A stretch of 64,000 nucleotides of DNA from contig NZ_SNZA01000005.1 of assembly GCF_004363305.1 (NCBI RefSeq), forward strand, positions 62,001 to 126,000, written 5' to 3'. Below are positions 8,420 through 18,210 of this stretch, one piece after another (the first letter of the stretch is position 1; every line of letters begins with the position of its first letter). The position numbers and the translations under genes are program-made. Source of the stretch: Marinomonas communis. GTDB lineage: Bacteria; Pseudomonadota; Gammaproteobacteria; Pseudomonadales; Marinomonadaceae. Under the pieces are notes generated by a model, which saw only the letters and a program-made list of their open reading frames with translations, did no database searches and was not told the DNA's origin.

Positions 8420-8879
8420 TGCTTCAACAATGCCAACAAGAGAGTTTTTAACATTTGTTCTAGGCGATGAAACATATGCTCTAGACATTATGACCGTTAA
8501 AGAAATTCGCGGTTATGAAGCAACGACGAAAATTGCTAACGCTCCTGAGTTTATAAAAGGGGTGATAAACCTTCGTGGTGATATTGTTCCGATTATTGAT
8601 CTACGTATTAAATTTGGAATTGGAGAGCCCACTTACAATGAGTGGACCATTGTCATCATGTTGAATATCCACGAGCGCATCGTAGGGATCGTGGTAGATG
8701 GTGTTTCGGATGTGATGAATCTCGAAGATGAAGAAGTAAAACCAGCCCCAGAGTTTGGTGTTGCGTTTGATAGTAAATATTTACATGGCTTAGCGACACT
8801 TGAAGATCACATGGTCATCATCGTGGATATCGAGGCGCTTATCTCCAGTGATGAATTAGGATTGTTTGAAACTGCCTAG
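8397..8879 (+). CDS. cheW: Chemotaxis adaptor CheW
   Basis: A 160-residue CheW-domain protein linking CheA to receptors. It shows the family pattern FVLGDETYALDIMTVKEI, then IKGVINLRGDIVPIIDLR and a C-terminal IVDIEAL segment. The start ATG lies inside the end of cheA. A strong ribosome-binding site, GGGAGGGG, sits 6 bases upstream within the cheA reading frame, which makes the 23-base overlap real. The gene follows cheA and precedes two receptor genes, as expected for a self-contained signalling array. Confidence 0.94.
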   Translation: MPSEQQGSASTMPTREFLTFVLGDETYALDIMTVKEIRGYEATTKIANAPEFIKGVINLRGDIVPIIDLRIKFGIGEPTYNEWTIVIMLNIHERIVGIVVDGVSDVMNLEDEEVKPAPEFGVAFDSKYLHGLATLEDHMVIIVDIEALISSDELGLFETA

Positions 8880-8977
8880 TCAGCAACAGATGTTGCAACT
8901 TGGTATTTATCACCATCAACCCTTGCTATGCAAAACGTTGTGGTGTCATACAAACTTAGGTAGGAAGGTTGAATATT

Positions 8978-10867
8978 ATGTTTAAAGGCTTATTTGCAAA
9001 ACCACTAGAAGATGGACAAGTAATCGTTTCTCAGCAAGAGTTGACTAATTTGCGTGGTCAAATTGAGGCGCTTTCAAAGTCACAGGCGGTTATCGAATTT
9101 GATTTGAAGGGTAACATCCTTTTTGCTAATGATAACTTCTTGAATGCAGTGGGTTATCCATTAGATGAAATTGTAGGTAAGCATCATTCTATTTTTGTTG
9201 ATGACACCATTCGTAACAGTAATGAGTACCGCGAGTTCTGGATGAAACTAGCGCGCGGTGAGTTTCAGGCGGGTGAGTACCCACGGATTACTAAACAAGG
9301 TAAGCGAATTTGGATAGAAGCTAGCTATAATCCTATTTTTGATGAAAATGGAAAGCCTTTCAAAGTTGTAAAATTTGCCTCTGATATTACCGCCAAGAAA
9401 AACCAGTCTGCTGATTATGCGAGTCAATTAGACGCGATTTCTAACGCACAGGCTGTTATCTCCTTTAATCTAGAAGGGGTTATTTATGATGCCAACAGTA
9501 ATTTCTTGAACGCCCTAGGTTATTCGATTGATGAGGTTCGAGGTAAGCACCATAGCATGTTTGTGGATGCCGATTTTAGACAGTCTGAAGAGTATCGTGA
9601 TTTCTGGCGCAGATTGAAATCAGGTGATCATTTTGTTGGTCGCTTCCCTCGCGTAAGAAAAGACGGAAAAACAATTTGGATTCAAGCCAACTACAGTCCG
9701 ATTCGTGACGCCCTTGGTAATATCTACAAAGTGGTTAAATACGCTACTGATATCACTGCACAAGTAGAAGCTGAGCAACAATTGCAGCTTGCTGTTGAGC
9801 AAGTTAATGAAGCCATTGAAGCCGCAACGGCGAACGACTTAACTAAGCGAGTATCTTTAGACGGTAAAACAGGCTCTCTACTTGGCTTATGCCAAGGCGT
9901 TAACGGTCTGTTGGTAACCATGACGGATGTCATCACACAAATCAAAGGTGCCTCGGATGCGGTTTATGTCGGTGCTCGTGAGATTTCAAATGGTAATACG
10001 GATTTGTCACGTCGTACGGAGCAACAAGCTGCCAACCTTGAAGAAACAGCCTCTAGTATGGAGCAGTTGACCAGTACGGTACGCCAAAACTCTAACAATG
10101 CTAAACAAGCGACGAGTCTAGCTTCCAATGCTGTATCGGTTGCCAGCGATGGTGGTGAGTTGATTGAGCAAGTGGTAGTGACCATGGCTTCGATTAATGA
10201 GTCGTCGCAAAAAATCTCCGATATCATCGGTATGATTGATGGTATCGCTTTCCAAACAAATATCTTAGCTCTGAATGCCGCGGTTGAGGCTGCTCGAGCT
10301 GGGGAGCAGGGACGAGGCTTTGCTGTCGTTGCTTCGGAAGTGCGTACGCTAGCTCAACGCTCGGCTAATGCGGCCAAGGAAATCAAAGACTTAATCTCTG
10401 AATCTGGCGCTAAAATCTCGACTGGTAATGAGCTAGTGAATAAGTCTGGCGAGACCATGAAGGAAATCGTCGAAGCGATTAAGAAAGTAAACAGCATTAT
10501 GAATGACATTTCTTCTGCGTCTTCTGAGCAGGCATCTGGCTTAGATGAGATTGGCAAAGCTGTTTCGCAAATGGATGAGATGACACAACAAAATGCTGCC
10601 CTAGTGGAAGAAGCGGCTGCTGCATCGGAAAGCCTATTGAACCAAGCCGATCAGTTGGCGACCAATATGGGACAATTTGTGATTGATGAGAACAGTTCTC
10701 ACCAGATTTCTGCTCGTCCTGCCTTATCAGCGCCAAAGCGTGCTATTTCAGCACCAGCAAAACCTGCTACGACCGTTAAGAAACCTGCTATTGCCAAAAC
10801 ACCTTCGAAGTCTAAGCCTATTCCAAAGCCAACGGTTCAGGATGATGATGGTTGGGAAGAGTTCTAA
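8978..10867 (+). CDS. Soluble PAS-PAS chemoreceptor ending in GWEEF
   Basis: A 629-residue receptor with no evident membrane segment. Two tandem PAS domains (about 30-150 and 155-275) are clearly duplicated, each with a VGYPLDE/LGYSIDE plus GKHHS pattern. A HAMP-like stretch and an MCP signalling domain follow, with [24 protein letters not shown]. The tail is flexible and Pro/Lys-rich. It ends in GWEEF, which fits the CheR-docking pentapeptide pattern x-[HFYW]-x-x-[HFYW] and is the same peptide as on P. aeruginosa McpB/Aer2. PAS receptors of this Aer-like type often bind FAD or haem and sense redox state or oxygen; the cofactor is not determined here. ATG 8978 is preferred to TTG 8969 because AGGAAGG (8962-8968) is then 9 bases away. 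Confidence 0.9.
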   Translation: MFKGLFAKPLEDGQVIVSQQELTNLRGQIEALSKSQAVIEFDLKGNILFANDNFLNAVGYPLDEIVGKHHSIFVDDTIRNSNEYREFWMKLARGEFQAGEYPRITKQGKRIWIEASYNPIFDENGKPFKVVKFASDITAKKNQSADYASQLDAISNAQAVISFNLEGVIYDANSNFLNALGYSIDEVRGKHHSMFVDADFRQSEEYRDFWRRLKSGDHFVGRFPRVRKDGKTIWIQANYSPIRDALGNIYKVVKYATDITAQVEAEQQLQLAVEQVNEAIEAATANDLTKRVSLDGKTGSLLGLCQGVNGLLVTMTDVITQIKGASDAVYVGAREISNGNTDLSRRTEQQAANLEETASSMEQLTSTVRQNSNNAKQATSLASNAVSVASDGGELIEQVVVTMASINESSQKISDIIGMIDGIAFQTNILALNAAVEAARAGEQGRGFAVVASEVRTLAQRSANAAKEIKDLISESGAKISTGNELVNKSGETMKEIVEAIKKVNSIMNDISSASSEQASGLDEIGKAVSQMDEMTQQNAALVEEAAAASESLLNQADQLATNMGQFVIDENSSHQISARPALSAPKRAISAPAKPATTVKKPAIAKTPSKSKPIPKPTVQDDDGWEEF

Positions 10868-10935
10868 CTCGTAAATCTTAGAGCCGTGTGTTGGCGAAAA
10901 ATAGTGCATGTAAATACTGAAAAGGATCATTGGGT

Positions 10936-12924
10936 GTGAACGCTAAGTTGTCAGTAAAGTTTATTTTATTGGTTTTGGTGACTCTATTTGCAGTAGGCCT
11001 TCCTACGTTAGCCTTACTACAGCTTGAACAGTCGCCATCAGCATCTGTATCTGGCCAAAAATTAGAGGAGCTTGCGTTAACATCGCAATTGATTTCTTCG
11101 CGTGTTGAAAGTGGCACCTTATCTATTTCAGAAGGTTTTTTACAGCAAAAAGCCATGCTGCAAAACTTAGTGTCAGATCAGACTATTGCGCAATCCAGTT
11201 TGAATGATCAGTACTTTGATGGTGGTTCGATTGCTATATGGGCTGCAGCCGCTGGTTTCTTGGCGGTGTTGTTGATTGTTTTGATTGCGGTGAGCATAAA
11301 AACCTCTTCTGCCCAACTTTCAACGATTGCACTGGCGATTTCGGCTAATCGTTTTGAAGACGTAGCCAAAGTAAGATCGGAAGGTGAGCTTGATGGTGTG
11401 GTGAGGGCGCTGAAAACTGCCGCAATTGAATTAGCGGATAAACAGCAGCAACTATCGGACGACAGTGCAGTATCTCAGCGCAGTTCCTTAGAATCACTTC
11501 GTATTGCCCAGGCTCTTAATGTGACGTCTACGAATGTGATGATTGCCGATGAGAATCGCACCATCGTGTACATGAACCGATCCGTTGAGAAAATGCTGCG
11601 TACTGTTGAGTCAGAACTGCAGAAAGTACTTCCTCAATTTAAGGTCGACAGCATTGTCGGGTCAAAAATGGATATCTTCCATAAGAACCCTAAACACCAA
11701 GCTGACTTACTCGCGGCGCTGGAAGCACGCCACCAAACTCAGATTCAAGTGGCGGGCATGTTTTTCCGATTAACTGCCAACCCGATGTTTGCTGAGGATG
11801 GAACTCGTATCGGTACGGTTGTTGAGTGGCTTGATCGAACTGCGGAAGTGTTATCCGAGAAAGAAATCAGTGAGATTGTCAGCCAAGCCGCGGCAGGTAA
11901 CTTTACCGTTCGAGCCAAAGAAGACAACAAGAAAGACTTCATGTTGTTTATGTCAAAATCTTTAAATGAGCTAATGTCTACTGCGGATCATGGTTTAGCA
12001 GATGTTTCTCGAGTGCTAATGGCGATGTCTGAAGGGGACCTTACTCAGAGAATAACAGAGGATTACCAGGGGCAGTTTGATAACCTTAAACGCTTTTGTA
12101 ATGAAACCTGCGAAAACTTGACTGACATGATTCGTGACATCCAAGAAGCAGCAGAAACAATCAATCATGCTGCCTCAGAAATTGCCCATGGTAATGCGGA
12201 TTTGTCTTCTCGAACAGAGAGCCAAGCGTCAAGTCTTGAGGAAACGGCTTCCAGTATGGATCAGATGACTGGTCATGTTCGACAAACCTCTGAAAACGCC
12301 CGTAGTGCAAGCTCACTTGCGAACGACGCTGCAAAAGTAGCTCTACAAGGCGGAGATCAAGTCAAACAAGTGGTTGTGACGATGTCTTCAATCAATGAGG
12401 CCTCTCGTGAAATCGCCGACATCATCAGTATCATCGATGGTATTGCTTTCCAAACCAATATTCTTGCTTTGAATGCTGCAGTGGAAGCTGCAAGAGCTGG
12501 GGAGCAAGGTAGAGGTTTTGCCGTGGTAGCATCAGAAGTACGCACGCTAGCACAGCGCTCTGCGAACGCAGCGAAAGACATTAAAGAGCTGATTTCCGAT
12601 TCTGTTTCCAAGGTGGAAGAAGGCAACCGTTTAGTGAATCAATCTGGTCAGATAATGGAACAGATTGAAGAAGCGATCAAACGAGTGAATGAGCTTATGT
12701 CGCAAGTGGCCTCAGCTTCCACTGAGCAAGCCACGGGGCTGGATGAGATTAATCAGGCTGTTGTTAAGATGGACGAAATGACTCAACAGAATGCTGCTTT
12801 GGTGGAAGAGGCAGCGGCGTCTGCCGATAGTATGCGCTCTCAAGCGTCCATACTGCAGCAGAACGTACAACGATTTAACATTAACGGGCGTGATGGTGAG
12901 CCGTTAATGTTGCCAAGAGCTTAA
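10936..12924 (+). CDS. Membrane PAS-containing methyl-accepting chemotaxis protein
   Basis: A receptor of about 662 residues. The first membrane segment is near residues 8-28, then about 70 periplasmic residues with no recognisable sensor fold, then a second membrane segment near 100-125. These are followed by a cytoplasmic PAS domain (about 190-300, with [11 protein letters not shown]), HAMP-like helices and an MCP domain. The MCP tip is identical to that of the preceding receptor over [24 protein letters not shown]-like sequence. The C-terminus (LMLPRA) has no docking pentapeptide, so methylation would depend on CheR brought in by the neighbouring receptor. The start is taken as GTG 10936, 9 bases after AAAGGA; TTG 10930 is the alternative. 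Confidence 0.88.
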   Translation: MNAKLSVKFILLVLVTLFAVGLPTLALLQLEQSPSASVSGQKLEELALTSQLISSRVESGTLSISEGFLQQKAMLQNLVSDQTIAQSSLNDQYFDGGSIAIWAAAAGFLAVLLIVLIAVSIKTSSAQLSTIALAISANRFEDVAKVRSEGELDGVVRALKTAAIELADKQQQLSDDSAVSQRSSLESLRIAQALNVTSTNVMIADENRTIVYMNRSVEKMLRTVESELQKVLPQFKVDSIVGSKMDIFHKNPKHQADLLAALEARHQTQIQVAGMFFRLTANPMFAEDGTRIGTVVEWLDRTAEVLSEKEISEIVSQAAAGNFTVRAKEDNKKDFMLFMSKSLNELMSTADHGLADVSRVLMAMSEGDLTQRITEDYQGQFDNLKRFCNETCENLTDMIRDIQEAAETINHAASEIAHGNADLSSRTESQASSLEETASSMDQMTGHVRQTSENARSASSLANDAAKVALQGGDQVKQVVVTMSSINEASREIADIISIIDGIAFQTNILALNAAVEAARAGEQGRGFAVVASEVRTLAQRSANAAKDIKELISDSVSKVEEGNRLVNQSGQIMEQIEEAIKRVNELMSQVASASTEQATGLDEINQAVVKMDEMTQQNAALVEEAAASADSMRSQASILQQNVQRFNINGRDGEPLMLPRA

Positions 12925-12965
12925 ACGCTTTATAAATCCTTTTAGCGAGAGTCGATGGGGCGGTT

Positions 12966-13763
12966 ATGGACAGAGAGTTTGCATATACCGATGCGGATTT
13001 TAATAAAGTACGCGCAGAATTGCGGGCTTTGGCTGGTATTAACTTGGCAGATAGTAAAATATCTCTGGTATATAGTCGGCTCGCTCCCAGAGTACGAAAA
13101 TTAGGCCTTAATAGTGTTAAAAACTATTTAAGCTATTTAGAAACTCATCCAGATGAGCAAGAACATTTTATTAATGCTCTGACTACCAACCTGACTTCTT
13201 TCTTTCGTGAGCCACATCACTTTGAACTGTTGAAAGAGTTTATTCAGTCTGGGGAGCAATGCGAGCGTATATGGTGTGCGGCATCCAGTACGGGGGAAGA
13301 GCCTTACTCGATAGCTATGACTTTAGTGGAAGCATTTGGACGGTTCGATGTTACCAGCAAAATCGTCGCTTCAGATATTGACAGTAACGTTTTGAATAAA
13401 GCGAGCCAAGGGGTTTACCCAATCGAAAAGGTTGACCCGATCAGCAATAAGAAAAGCTTCTTTCTAAAAGGAAAGGCACACAATCAAGGCAGCGCAAAAG
13501 TAGTGCCTCAGCTCAGGAATTTAATCGAGTTTAGGCAGGTCAATTTGCTTGATAATCAATATCCAGTTCAGGAAGGAATGGATGTGATTTTTTGCCGCAA
13601 TGTGATGATTTATTTTGATAAAGAAACCCAGGTACAGATCCTTGAGAAGTTGCTACAAAAACTTCGTCCAGGCGGACTGTACATCGCGGGTCACTCGGAG
13701 AATTTTAATCACCTTGGTCATTTGATAACACCAGTTGGACGAACTGCTTACAGGAAAGTTTAG
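12966..13763 (+). CDS. cheR: Chemoreceptor methyltransferase CheR
   Basis: A 265-residue SAM-dependent glutamate methyltransferase. It has an N-terminal helical domain (LTTNLTSFFREPHHFE), the SAM-binding segment CAASSTGEEPYSIAMTL, and the family signature DVIFCRNVMIYFDKETQ followed by LRPGGLYIAGHSE. It methylates MCP glutamates. The gene lies directly behind a receptor pair, one of which ends in GWEEF. This suggests a pentapeptide-dependent CheR like P. aeruginosa CheR2. The order receptor-cheR-cheD-cheB is that of che2-type clusters. Confidence 0.94.
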   Translation: MDREFAYTDADFNKVRAELRALAGINLADSKISLVYSRLAPRVRKLGLNSVKNYLSYLETHPDEQEHFINALTTNLTSFFREPHHFELLKEFIQSGEQCERIWCAASSTGEEPYSIAMTLVEAFGRFDVTSKIVASDIDSNVLNKASQGVYPIEKVDPISNKKSFFLKGKAHNQGSAKVVPQLRNLIEFRQVNLLDNQYPVQEGMDVIFCRNVMIYFDKETQVQILEKLLQKLRPGGLYIAGHSENFNHLGHLITPVGRTAYRKV

Positions 13764-13774
13764 TAGGGGGATTT

Positions 13775-14389
13775 ATGGCATTACGAGAAGAAGCTCAAGA
13801 ACATCTTGCGACAAAGCAATATTTTGATCGCCAGTTTGATACGGATGCTATGAAAGTTCTGCCCGGTGAGTACTACGCCACCGCTGATGATATGATGATC
13901 ACAACCTTATTGGGGTCATGTGTTGCAGTTTGTTTGTATGATCCTATCTCTAAGGTGGGTGGGATGAATCACTTCTTATTGCCTGAAGGTGATCCTAATG
14001 ATCTGTTGTCAGCATCTGGTCGCTATGGTGTATACGCCATGGAAATGTTGATCAACCATTTGGTTAAGTTGGGTGGGCGTCGTGATCGATTTAGAGCTAA
14101 GATCTTTGGCGGCGGAGCAGTTATCCGCGGTATGGTACAGAATAATGTAGGCAAAAATAACGCCGAATTCATACAATCTTTTCTGCAGAATGAAGAGATC
14201 CCAGTGGATGCTTCCGATCTGTTAGACATCTACCCAAGACGTGTTAATTTTTTTCCTGTTTCAGGAAAAGCTATGATGAAAAAACTGAAGAATCATTACG
14301 ACAATGAGTTAATTGATAACGAACTACGCTACAAGAAAGCTGTGGTGGAGAGTAGTCAAACTGACTCAGGCGACATTGATCTCTTCTAA
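13775..14389 (+). CDS. cheD: Chemoreceptor glutamine deamidase CheD with DSGDIDLF tail
   Basis: A 204-residue CheD that deamidates receptor glutamines. Catalytic C49 lies in LLGSCVAVCLYD and H66 in GGMNHFLLPEG, followed by the FGGGAVI segment typical of the family. The C-terminal 15 or so residues form a flexible Ser/Thr-rich linker ending in DSGDIDLF. That octapeptide is the same as the last eight residues of the first protein of the operon, although the codons differ. It could be a docking peptide for a shared partner such as CheY. The gene lies 11 bases after cheR. Confidence 0.94.
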   Translation: MALREEAQEHLATKQYFDRQFDTDAMKVLPGEYYATADDMMITTLLGSCVAVCLYDPISKVGGMNHFLLPEGDPNDLLSASGRYGVYAMEMLINHLVKLGGRRDRFRAKIFGGGAVIRGMVQNNVGKNNAEFIQSFLQNEEIPVDASDLLDIYPRRVNFFPVSGKAMMKKLKNHYDNELIDNELRYKKAVVESSQTDSGDIDLF

Positions 14390-14406
14390 GTAAGGTGTAA
14401 ACTTGC

Positions 14407-15450
14407 ATGCGACATCAACCAATTAAAGTTTTAGTGGTCGATGACTCTGAAATAATTCGAAGGTTGTTAACGGAAGTTCTAAATGCAGACCCTGACATAT
14501 CGGTTGTTGGGGCTGCTCAAGATGCCTTTGAAGCCAAAAAACTTGTCAACCAACTATCTCCTGATGTGATCACGTTAGACGTAGAAATGCCGGAAGTAGA
14601 TGGCATTCGCTTTTTAGAAGTTCTTATGAAGGCTCGTCCAACTCCCGTCATCATGATCTCCACTCTGACACGCTCAAAAGCTGATATAACTCTGCGAGCT
14701 CTAGAGCTTGGTGCGGTTGATTATATTGCTAAACCTGTAGTTGATGATTTATCTATGTTCCATCGCTACTCAAGTACTGTCATTAATAAAGTCAAAATGG
14801 CCGCTCGCTCAAGAGTAGGCCACTCTCGCTCACCGATCAGAAGACCAGCTTTACCAGCTTCAAAAGCAAACCGTGTGCTCGCCATTGGTGCTTCTACTGG
14901 TGGTACTGAAGCCATTAATAGTGTTCTGCAACAGCTTCCTGCTCAGAACTTTGCGGTGGTTATGACCCAGCATATGCCTGCGGGGTTTACGACGACATTT
15001 GCGGATCGTTTGGATAGAACGACTGACTTTACTGTCATAGAAGCTCAAGGTGGAGAAAGAATTCGTCCAGGTTATGCATATCTTGCTCCGGGTGGTTTGC
15101 ATATGCGAGTAGTGCGCCGTGGTAACGACTTATTTACAGATGTATTCGATGGGGACAAGGTATGTGGTCATAGGCCTTCGGTCGATGTGCTATTTGACTC
15201 TATTGCATCAGAAGTAGGGAAATTTGCCTTAGCAGCCTTACTAACTGGTATGGGAAAAGATGGAGCTCAAGGATTAAGTAAAATACGCCAAACAGGAGCA
15301 TACACTGTGGCTCAGGATGAACAATCTTGTGTTGTGTATGGTATGCCAAGAGCCGCAGTAGAACTTAATGCGGTGGAGGCTATTGTGCCTTTGGAGGAGA
15401 TAGGCTCCAACTTAGTTGAGCATTTATCTGCTCGGCACAGTTCAAGTTAA
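14407..15450 (+). CDS. cheB: Chemotaxis methylesterase/deamidase CheB
   Basis: A 347-residue two-domain protein. An N-terminal receiver has phospho-acceptor D58 in VITLDVEMPEVDG. After a basic linker, the C-terminal methylesterase has the serine nucleophile in AIGASTGGTEA, the histidine in MTQHMPAGFT and the aspartate in TGMGKDGAQG. It removes methyl groups from receptors when phosphorylated by CheA. It is the last gene of the chemotaxis operon and is followed by a hairpin and an AT-rich gap. Confidence 0.95.
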   Translation: MRHQPIKVLVVDDSEIIRRLLTEVLNADPDISVVGAAQDAFEAKKLVNQLSPDVITLDVEMPEVDGIRFLEVLMKARPTPVIMISTLTRSKADITLRALELGAVDYIAKPVVDDLSMFHRYSSTVINKVKMAARSRVGHSRSPIRRPALPASKANRVLAIGASTGGTEAINSVLQQLPAQNFAVVMTQHMPAGFTTTFADRLDRTTDFTVIEAQGGERIRPGYAYLAPGGLHMRVVRRGNDLFTDVFDGDKVCGHRPSVDVLFDSIASEVGKFALAALLTGMGKDGAQGLSKIRQTGAYTVAQDEQSCVVYGMPRAAVELNAVEAIVPLEEIGSNLVEHLSARHSSS

Positions 15451-15478
15451 GTAATTGAATAGAAAATTTTATATGCAA

Positions 15479-15510
15479 AAAGCCTTTCATTAACGTGATG
15501 GGCTTTTGTG
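15479..15510 (+). terminator. Weak hairpin after cheB
   Basis: AGCCTTTCA and TGATGGGCT form an imperfect 9-bp stem (7 pairs) followed by TTTTGTGTTTTT. It is the likely end of the chemotaxis transcript but is less clean than other terminators in this window. The following stretch to 15740 is AT-rich and non-coding and presumably holds the promoter of the diguanylate cyclase. Confidence 0.45.
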
Positions 15511-15740
15511 TTTTTAACTCCTATACTCCTCTCGAATCCATAAGCTATATTTATAATTAGATTCTTAATATTTTTGTAGCTGTAATTTTATGTTTTCAAC
15601 GGCTTTTTTAATGTTATAAACCACTAGTTTAGTTAAAATAAAAAAGTCAAATTTATTGAGTGCTTGTTTAAATTGCATTTAAATTAATAAGTTGCGAAAT
15701 TTATAATTAGATGTAGTCGCTGTAAAATTGTGAGTTTGAG

Positions 15741-17324
15741 ATGCCGCTTTTTCGATACATTGTACGCACGGACTTACGTCGGCTAATATTGCTGTTAACA
15801 ATTGGCAGTGTATTAGTGACGTTAGGAAACAGTTACTTAGCCATTTACAATGTACAGCGTCAGCTTCTGATGGATAGTACATTAGAAGCGAATCAGAGAT
15901 ATGCAGCTAAAGTCGCCGAGTCTGCACAAATGTTGCTAACCTCTGCACAACACAGTGTTGCTTACAGTGCAGAGCTTCTAGCTCACCAATCCCCTAGTAC
16001 TTCTCCAGATGAAGAAGTGGCCCGCTTGGTAAAACAATCTGAAATTTTTAATTCGGCGATTGTTATAAATCACAAAGCTGAAGTGGTTTCTGTTTTCCCA
16101 GAAGGCACTGTTGAGAAAGGCTACGTGATTCCTGAAAATACTCGCCAGTCTTTTTATGAAAGAAAACCTTTAATCACCAGTCCATTTCATTCGATCTCAG
16201 GAAATACACTTATTAGTATTTCGCATCCAATATGGGGTGAAGATGGCCAGTACCTTGGTTATATTTCAGGAACGATTTATCTAAATAAAAATGGTTCTAT
16301 TTCTCGGCTCATGAAAGAACACTTTTTTACCGATGCTACGTATTTATATGTGGTTGACCAATATGGTGAATTGTTATTCCATGCAGACCCGAAAAGGGTT
16401 GGGCAAAATGTGTCACAAATGCCAATCGTACAGCAAGCTATGAGCTTAGCTGAGGGAAGTAAGGAAGCTAAGAATTCCCTGAATATTAATATGTTGGCTG
16501 GTTATGCTCCGGTCCCTGCTGCAAATTGGGGAGTAGTCGTGCAGCGACCTAAAGAGCTTGTAATGGGAGCGCTAAACAGTCAGATGCTGAATGTGCTTTG
16601 GCGCAGTTTGCCCATTGCGGCGTTAACGTTAATCATTATTTGGGTCATGGCATATTTAATTTCTAAGCCTTTGCGACAATTGGCGCGAAATGCTGGCAAT
16701 GTTAATGATGAAGATGTGCAGAATCACATTGTTTCAATCCGATCTTGGTACTTTGAAGCTTCGCAATTAAAAATAGCCGTGTTGAATGCTATTGGTCTGT
16801 TGAATGAAAAGATTCACAAGCTTGATGCCGACAGCAATACTGATCCGTTGACTCAGTTATATAATCGTCGAGGTATGCAGCGGTGGTTGGATGAATTTGA
16901 AGCCAAAGGGCAGCAATTCTCGGTGTTGGCACTTGATATCGACCACTTTAAAGCGGTTAATGATCGCTTTGGCCATGATGTGGGAGATCGAGTTATTCAG
17001 CAATTGGCTGCACTGATGACAGAGTTCTTGCGGGAACAGGATCTTGCTTGCCGGGTAGGTGGCGAAGAGTTTTTGATCTTTTTGCCTGATACAAAATGCG
17101 ACAGGGCGACCAATATTGCGAGATCTCTTTGTGAACATGTCGCCAGTACAAACATGCCAAAAGTTCAGCGTATAACCGTATCAATTGGCGTTGGCTGTAT
17201 CCATGCTGATGTGGATGCCCGTGCTATTGATTTGGCTATTAAGCAAGCGGATGCCGCTTTGTACGAAGCAAAAAACGCAGGGCGTAACTGTGTTCGAGCA
17301 AGCCAGTGTTCTTTGGATAGTTGA
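15741..17324 (+). CDS. dCache-type diguanylate cyclase
   Basis: A 527-residue membrane sensor that should make c-di-GMP. Membrane segments near residues 12-35 and 285-310 flank a periplasmic Cache-like domain of about 250 residues. The C-terminal GGDEF domain keeps GGEEF at 440-444 and the upstream substrate pattern LALDIDHFKAVNDRFGHDVGD. An allosteric inhibitory site RxxD is present at R431-D434, exactly five residues before GGEEF, so product inhibition is expected. It lies about 290 bases behind cheB in the same direction, with a probable terminator between. A functional link to the operon's partner-switch proteins is inferred by analogy with P. aeruginosa HsbD. Confidence 0.92.
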   Translation: MPLFRYIVRTDLRRLILLLTIGSVLVTLGNSYLAIYNVQRQLLMDSTLEANQRYAAKVAESAQMLLTSAQHSVAYSAELLAHQSPSTSPDEEVARLVKQSEIFNSAIVINHKAEVVSVFPEGTVEKGYVIPENTRQSFYERKPLITSPFHSISGNTLISISHPIWGEDGQYLGYISGTIYLNKNGSISRLMKEHFFTDATYLYVVDQYGELLFHADPKRVGQNVSQMPIVQQAMSLAEGSKEAKNSLNINMLAGYAPVPAANWGVVVQRPKELVMGALNSQMLNVLWRSLPIAALTLIIIWVMAYLISKPLRQLARNAGNVNDEDVQNHIVSIRSWYFEASQLKIAVLNAIGLLNEKIHKLDADSNTDPLTQLYNRRGMQRWLDEFEAKGQQFSVLALDIDHFKAVNDRFGHDVGDRVIQQLAALMTEFLREQDLACRVGGEEFLIFLPDTKCDRATNIARSLCEHVASTNMPKVQRITVSIGVGCIHADVDARAIDLAIKQADAALYEAKNAGRNCVRASQCSLDS

Positions 17325-17336
17325 GTGCATGTAAGG

Positions 17337-18128
17337 CTAGTTGAAATGCCTTGGTGGTGCGTGTCTCGGAAGATGAATAAGGTGTAGGCCGAGTTGCTTA
17401 GCCTGCTGCACGGCTAAGTGGCTAGGAGAGGCGAGGTGTGCGAGGCTTGCGACTTGAGTACGAGTCGCTTTCATAATTAATTCCGTACTGCAGCGGCTAC
17501 TCATCAAGATATGGCAATCTTTCAGGGCATGTTGAGCAATCATTGCCTTACCAATAAGCTTATCCAGTGCATTATGTCGACCAATGTCTTCAGCAAACGC
17601 TACAATTTTTCCAGATTTGTCCAGCAGCATGGCACCATGAATGGCTCCAGATGCCTGACCAATTACTTGATGCTCCGAGAAAGTTGCTTTAACGCTGAGC
17701 CATTTCTCATCAGATAAAGTAGGTATGGGGTGATAAGGTGTCAGCTTAGGGAACGCTTGCTCGACTGCTTCGATGCCACATAAACCGCAGCCGCTGGCTC
17801 CGCGTCTTTGTCGCATAATAGAGCGACTTCTTTGTAATGCTCGGTTTGTGAGTACTAAGTTTGCCAATATATGGTGTGGCGAACTGAGTGGGTCGCAGGC
17901 TTCAATAGAGCGAAATTCGATGTCTAATATTTCACTAGCTTGATTAATAAGGCCTTCAGAGAAGGCGAACCCCGTTACAAAAGCCTCTACATCAACGTCT
18001 GTGACCATGATTACTGCGTAATTTACATCGTTGATACTGATTGCGATGGGGGTTTCTTGAACCAGCTCCGTCTCATGCAAACCATGACTATCCATGTAGC
18101 TGTTCGTTACTGTGCCTAAAGACGCCAT
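17337..18128 (-). CDS. fdhD: Formate dehydrogenase accessory sulfurtransferase FdhD
   Basis: Homolog of FdhD, which passes sulfur from a cysteine desulfurase to the molybdenum cofactor of formate dehydrogenase. It has the paired-cysteine loop SGCGLCGIEAVEQA, the GQASGAIHGAMLL segment and the EDIGRHNALDKLIG signature. About 263 residues from ATG 18128, with AGGA just upstream; a GTG at 18200 would add 24 residues that do not resemble the family. It lies downstream of the nuclease gene on the same strand and converges with the diguanylate cyclase, only 12 bases away. No formate dehydrogenase structural gene is in this window. Confidence 0.9.
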   Translation of the reverse strand: MASLGTVTNSYMDSHGLHETELVQETPIAISINDVNYAVIMVTDVDVEAFVTGFAFSEGLINQASEILDIEFRSIEACDPLSSPHHILANLVLTNRALQRSRSIMRQRRGASGCGLCGIEAVEQAFPKLTPYHPIPTLSDEKWLSVKATFSEHQVIGQASGAIHGAMLLDKSGKIVAFAEDIGRHNALDKLIGKAMIAQHALKDCHILMSSRCSTELIMKATRTQVASLAHLASPSHLAVQQAKQLGLHLIHLPRHAPPRHFN

Positions 18129-18210
18129 AATCCTACTCACTGATGCCAGACTGATTTTATGATATTGAATCAGGTACCTTACCTGAAAGATACGACTCAC
18201 ACATGTCTAT

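Noticed and set aside
18129-18200. 24-residue N-terminal extension of FdhD from GTG 18200
   Set aside because: No ribosome-binding site upstream of the GTG and the extra residues do not resemble the family.
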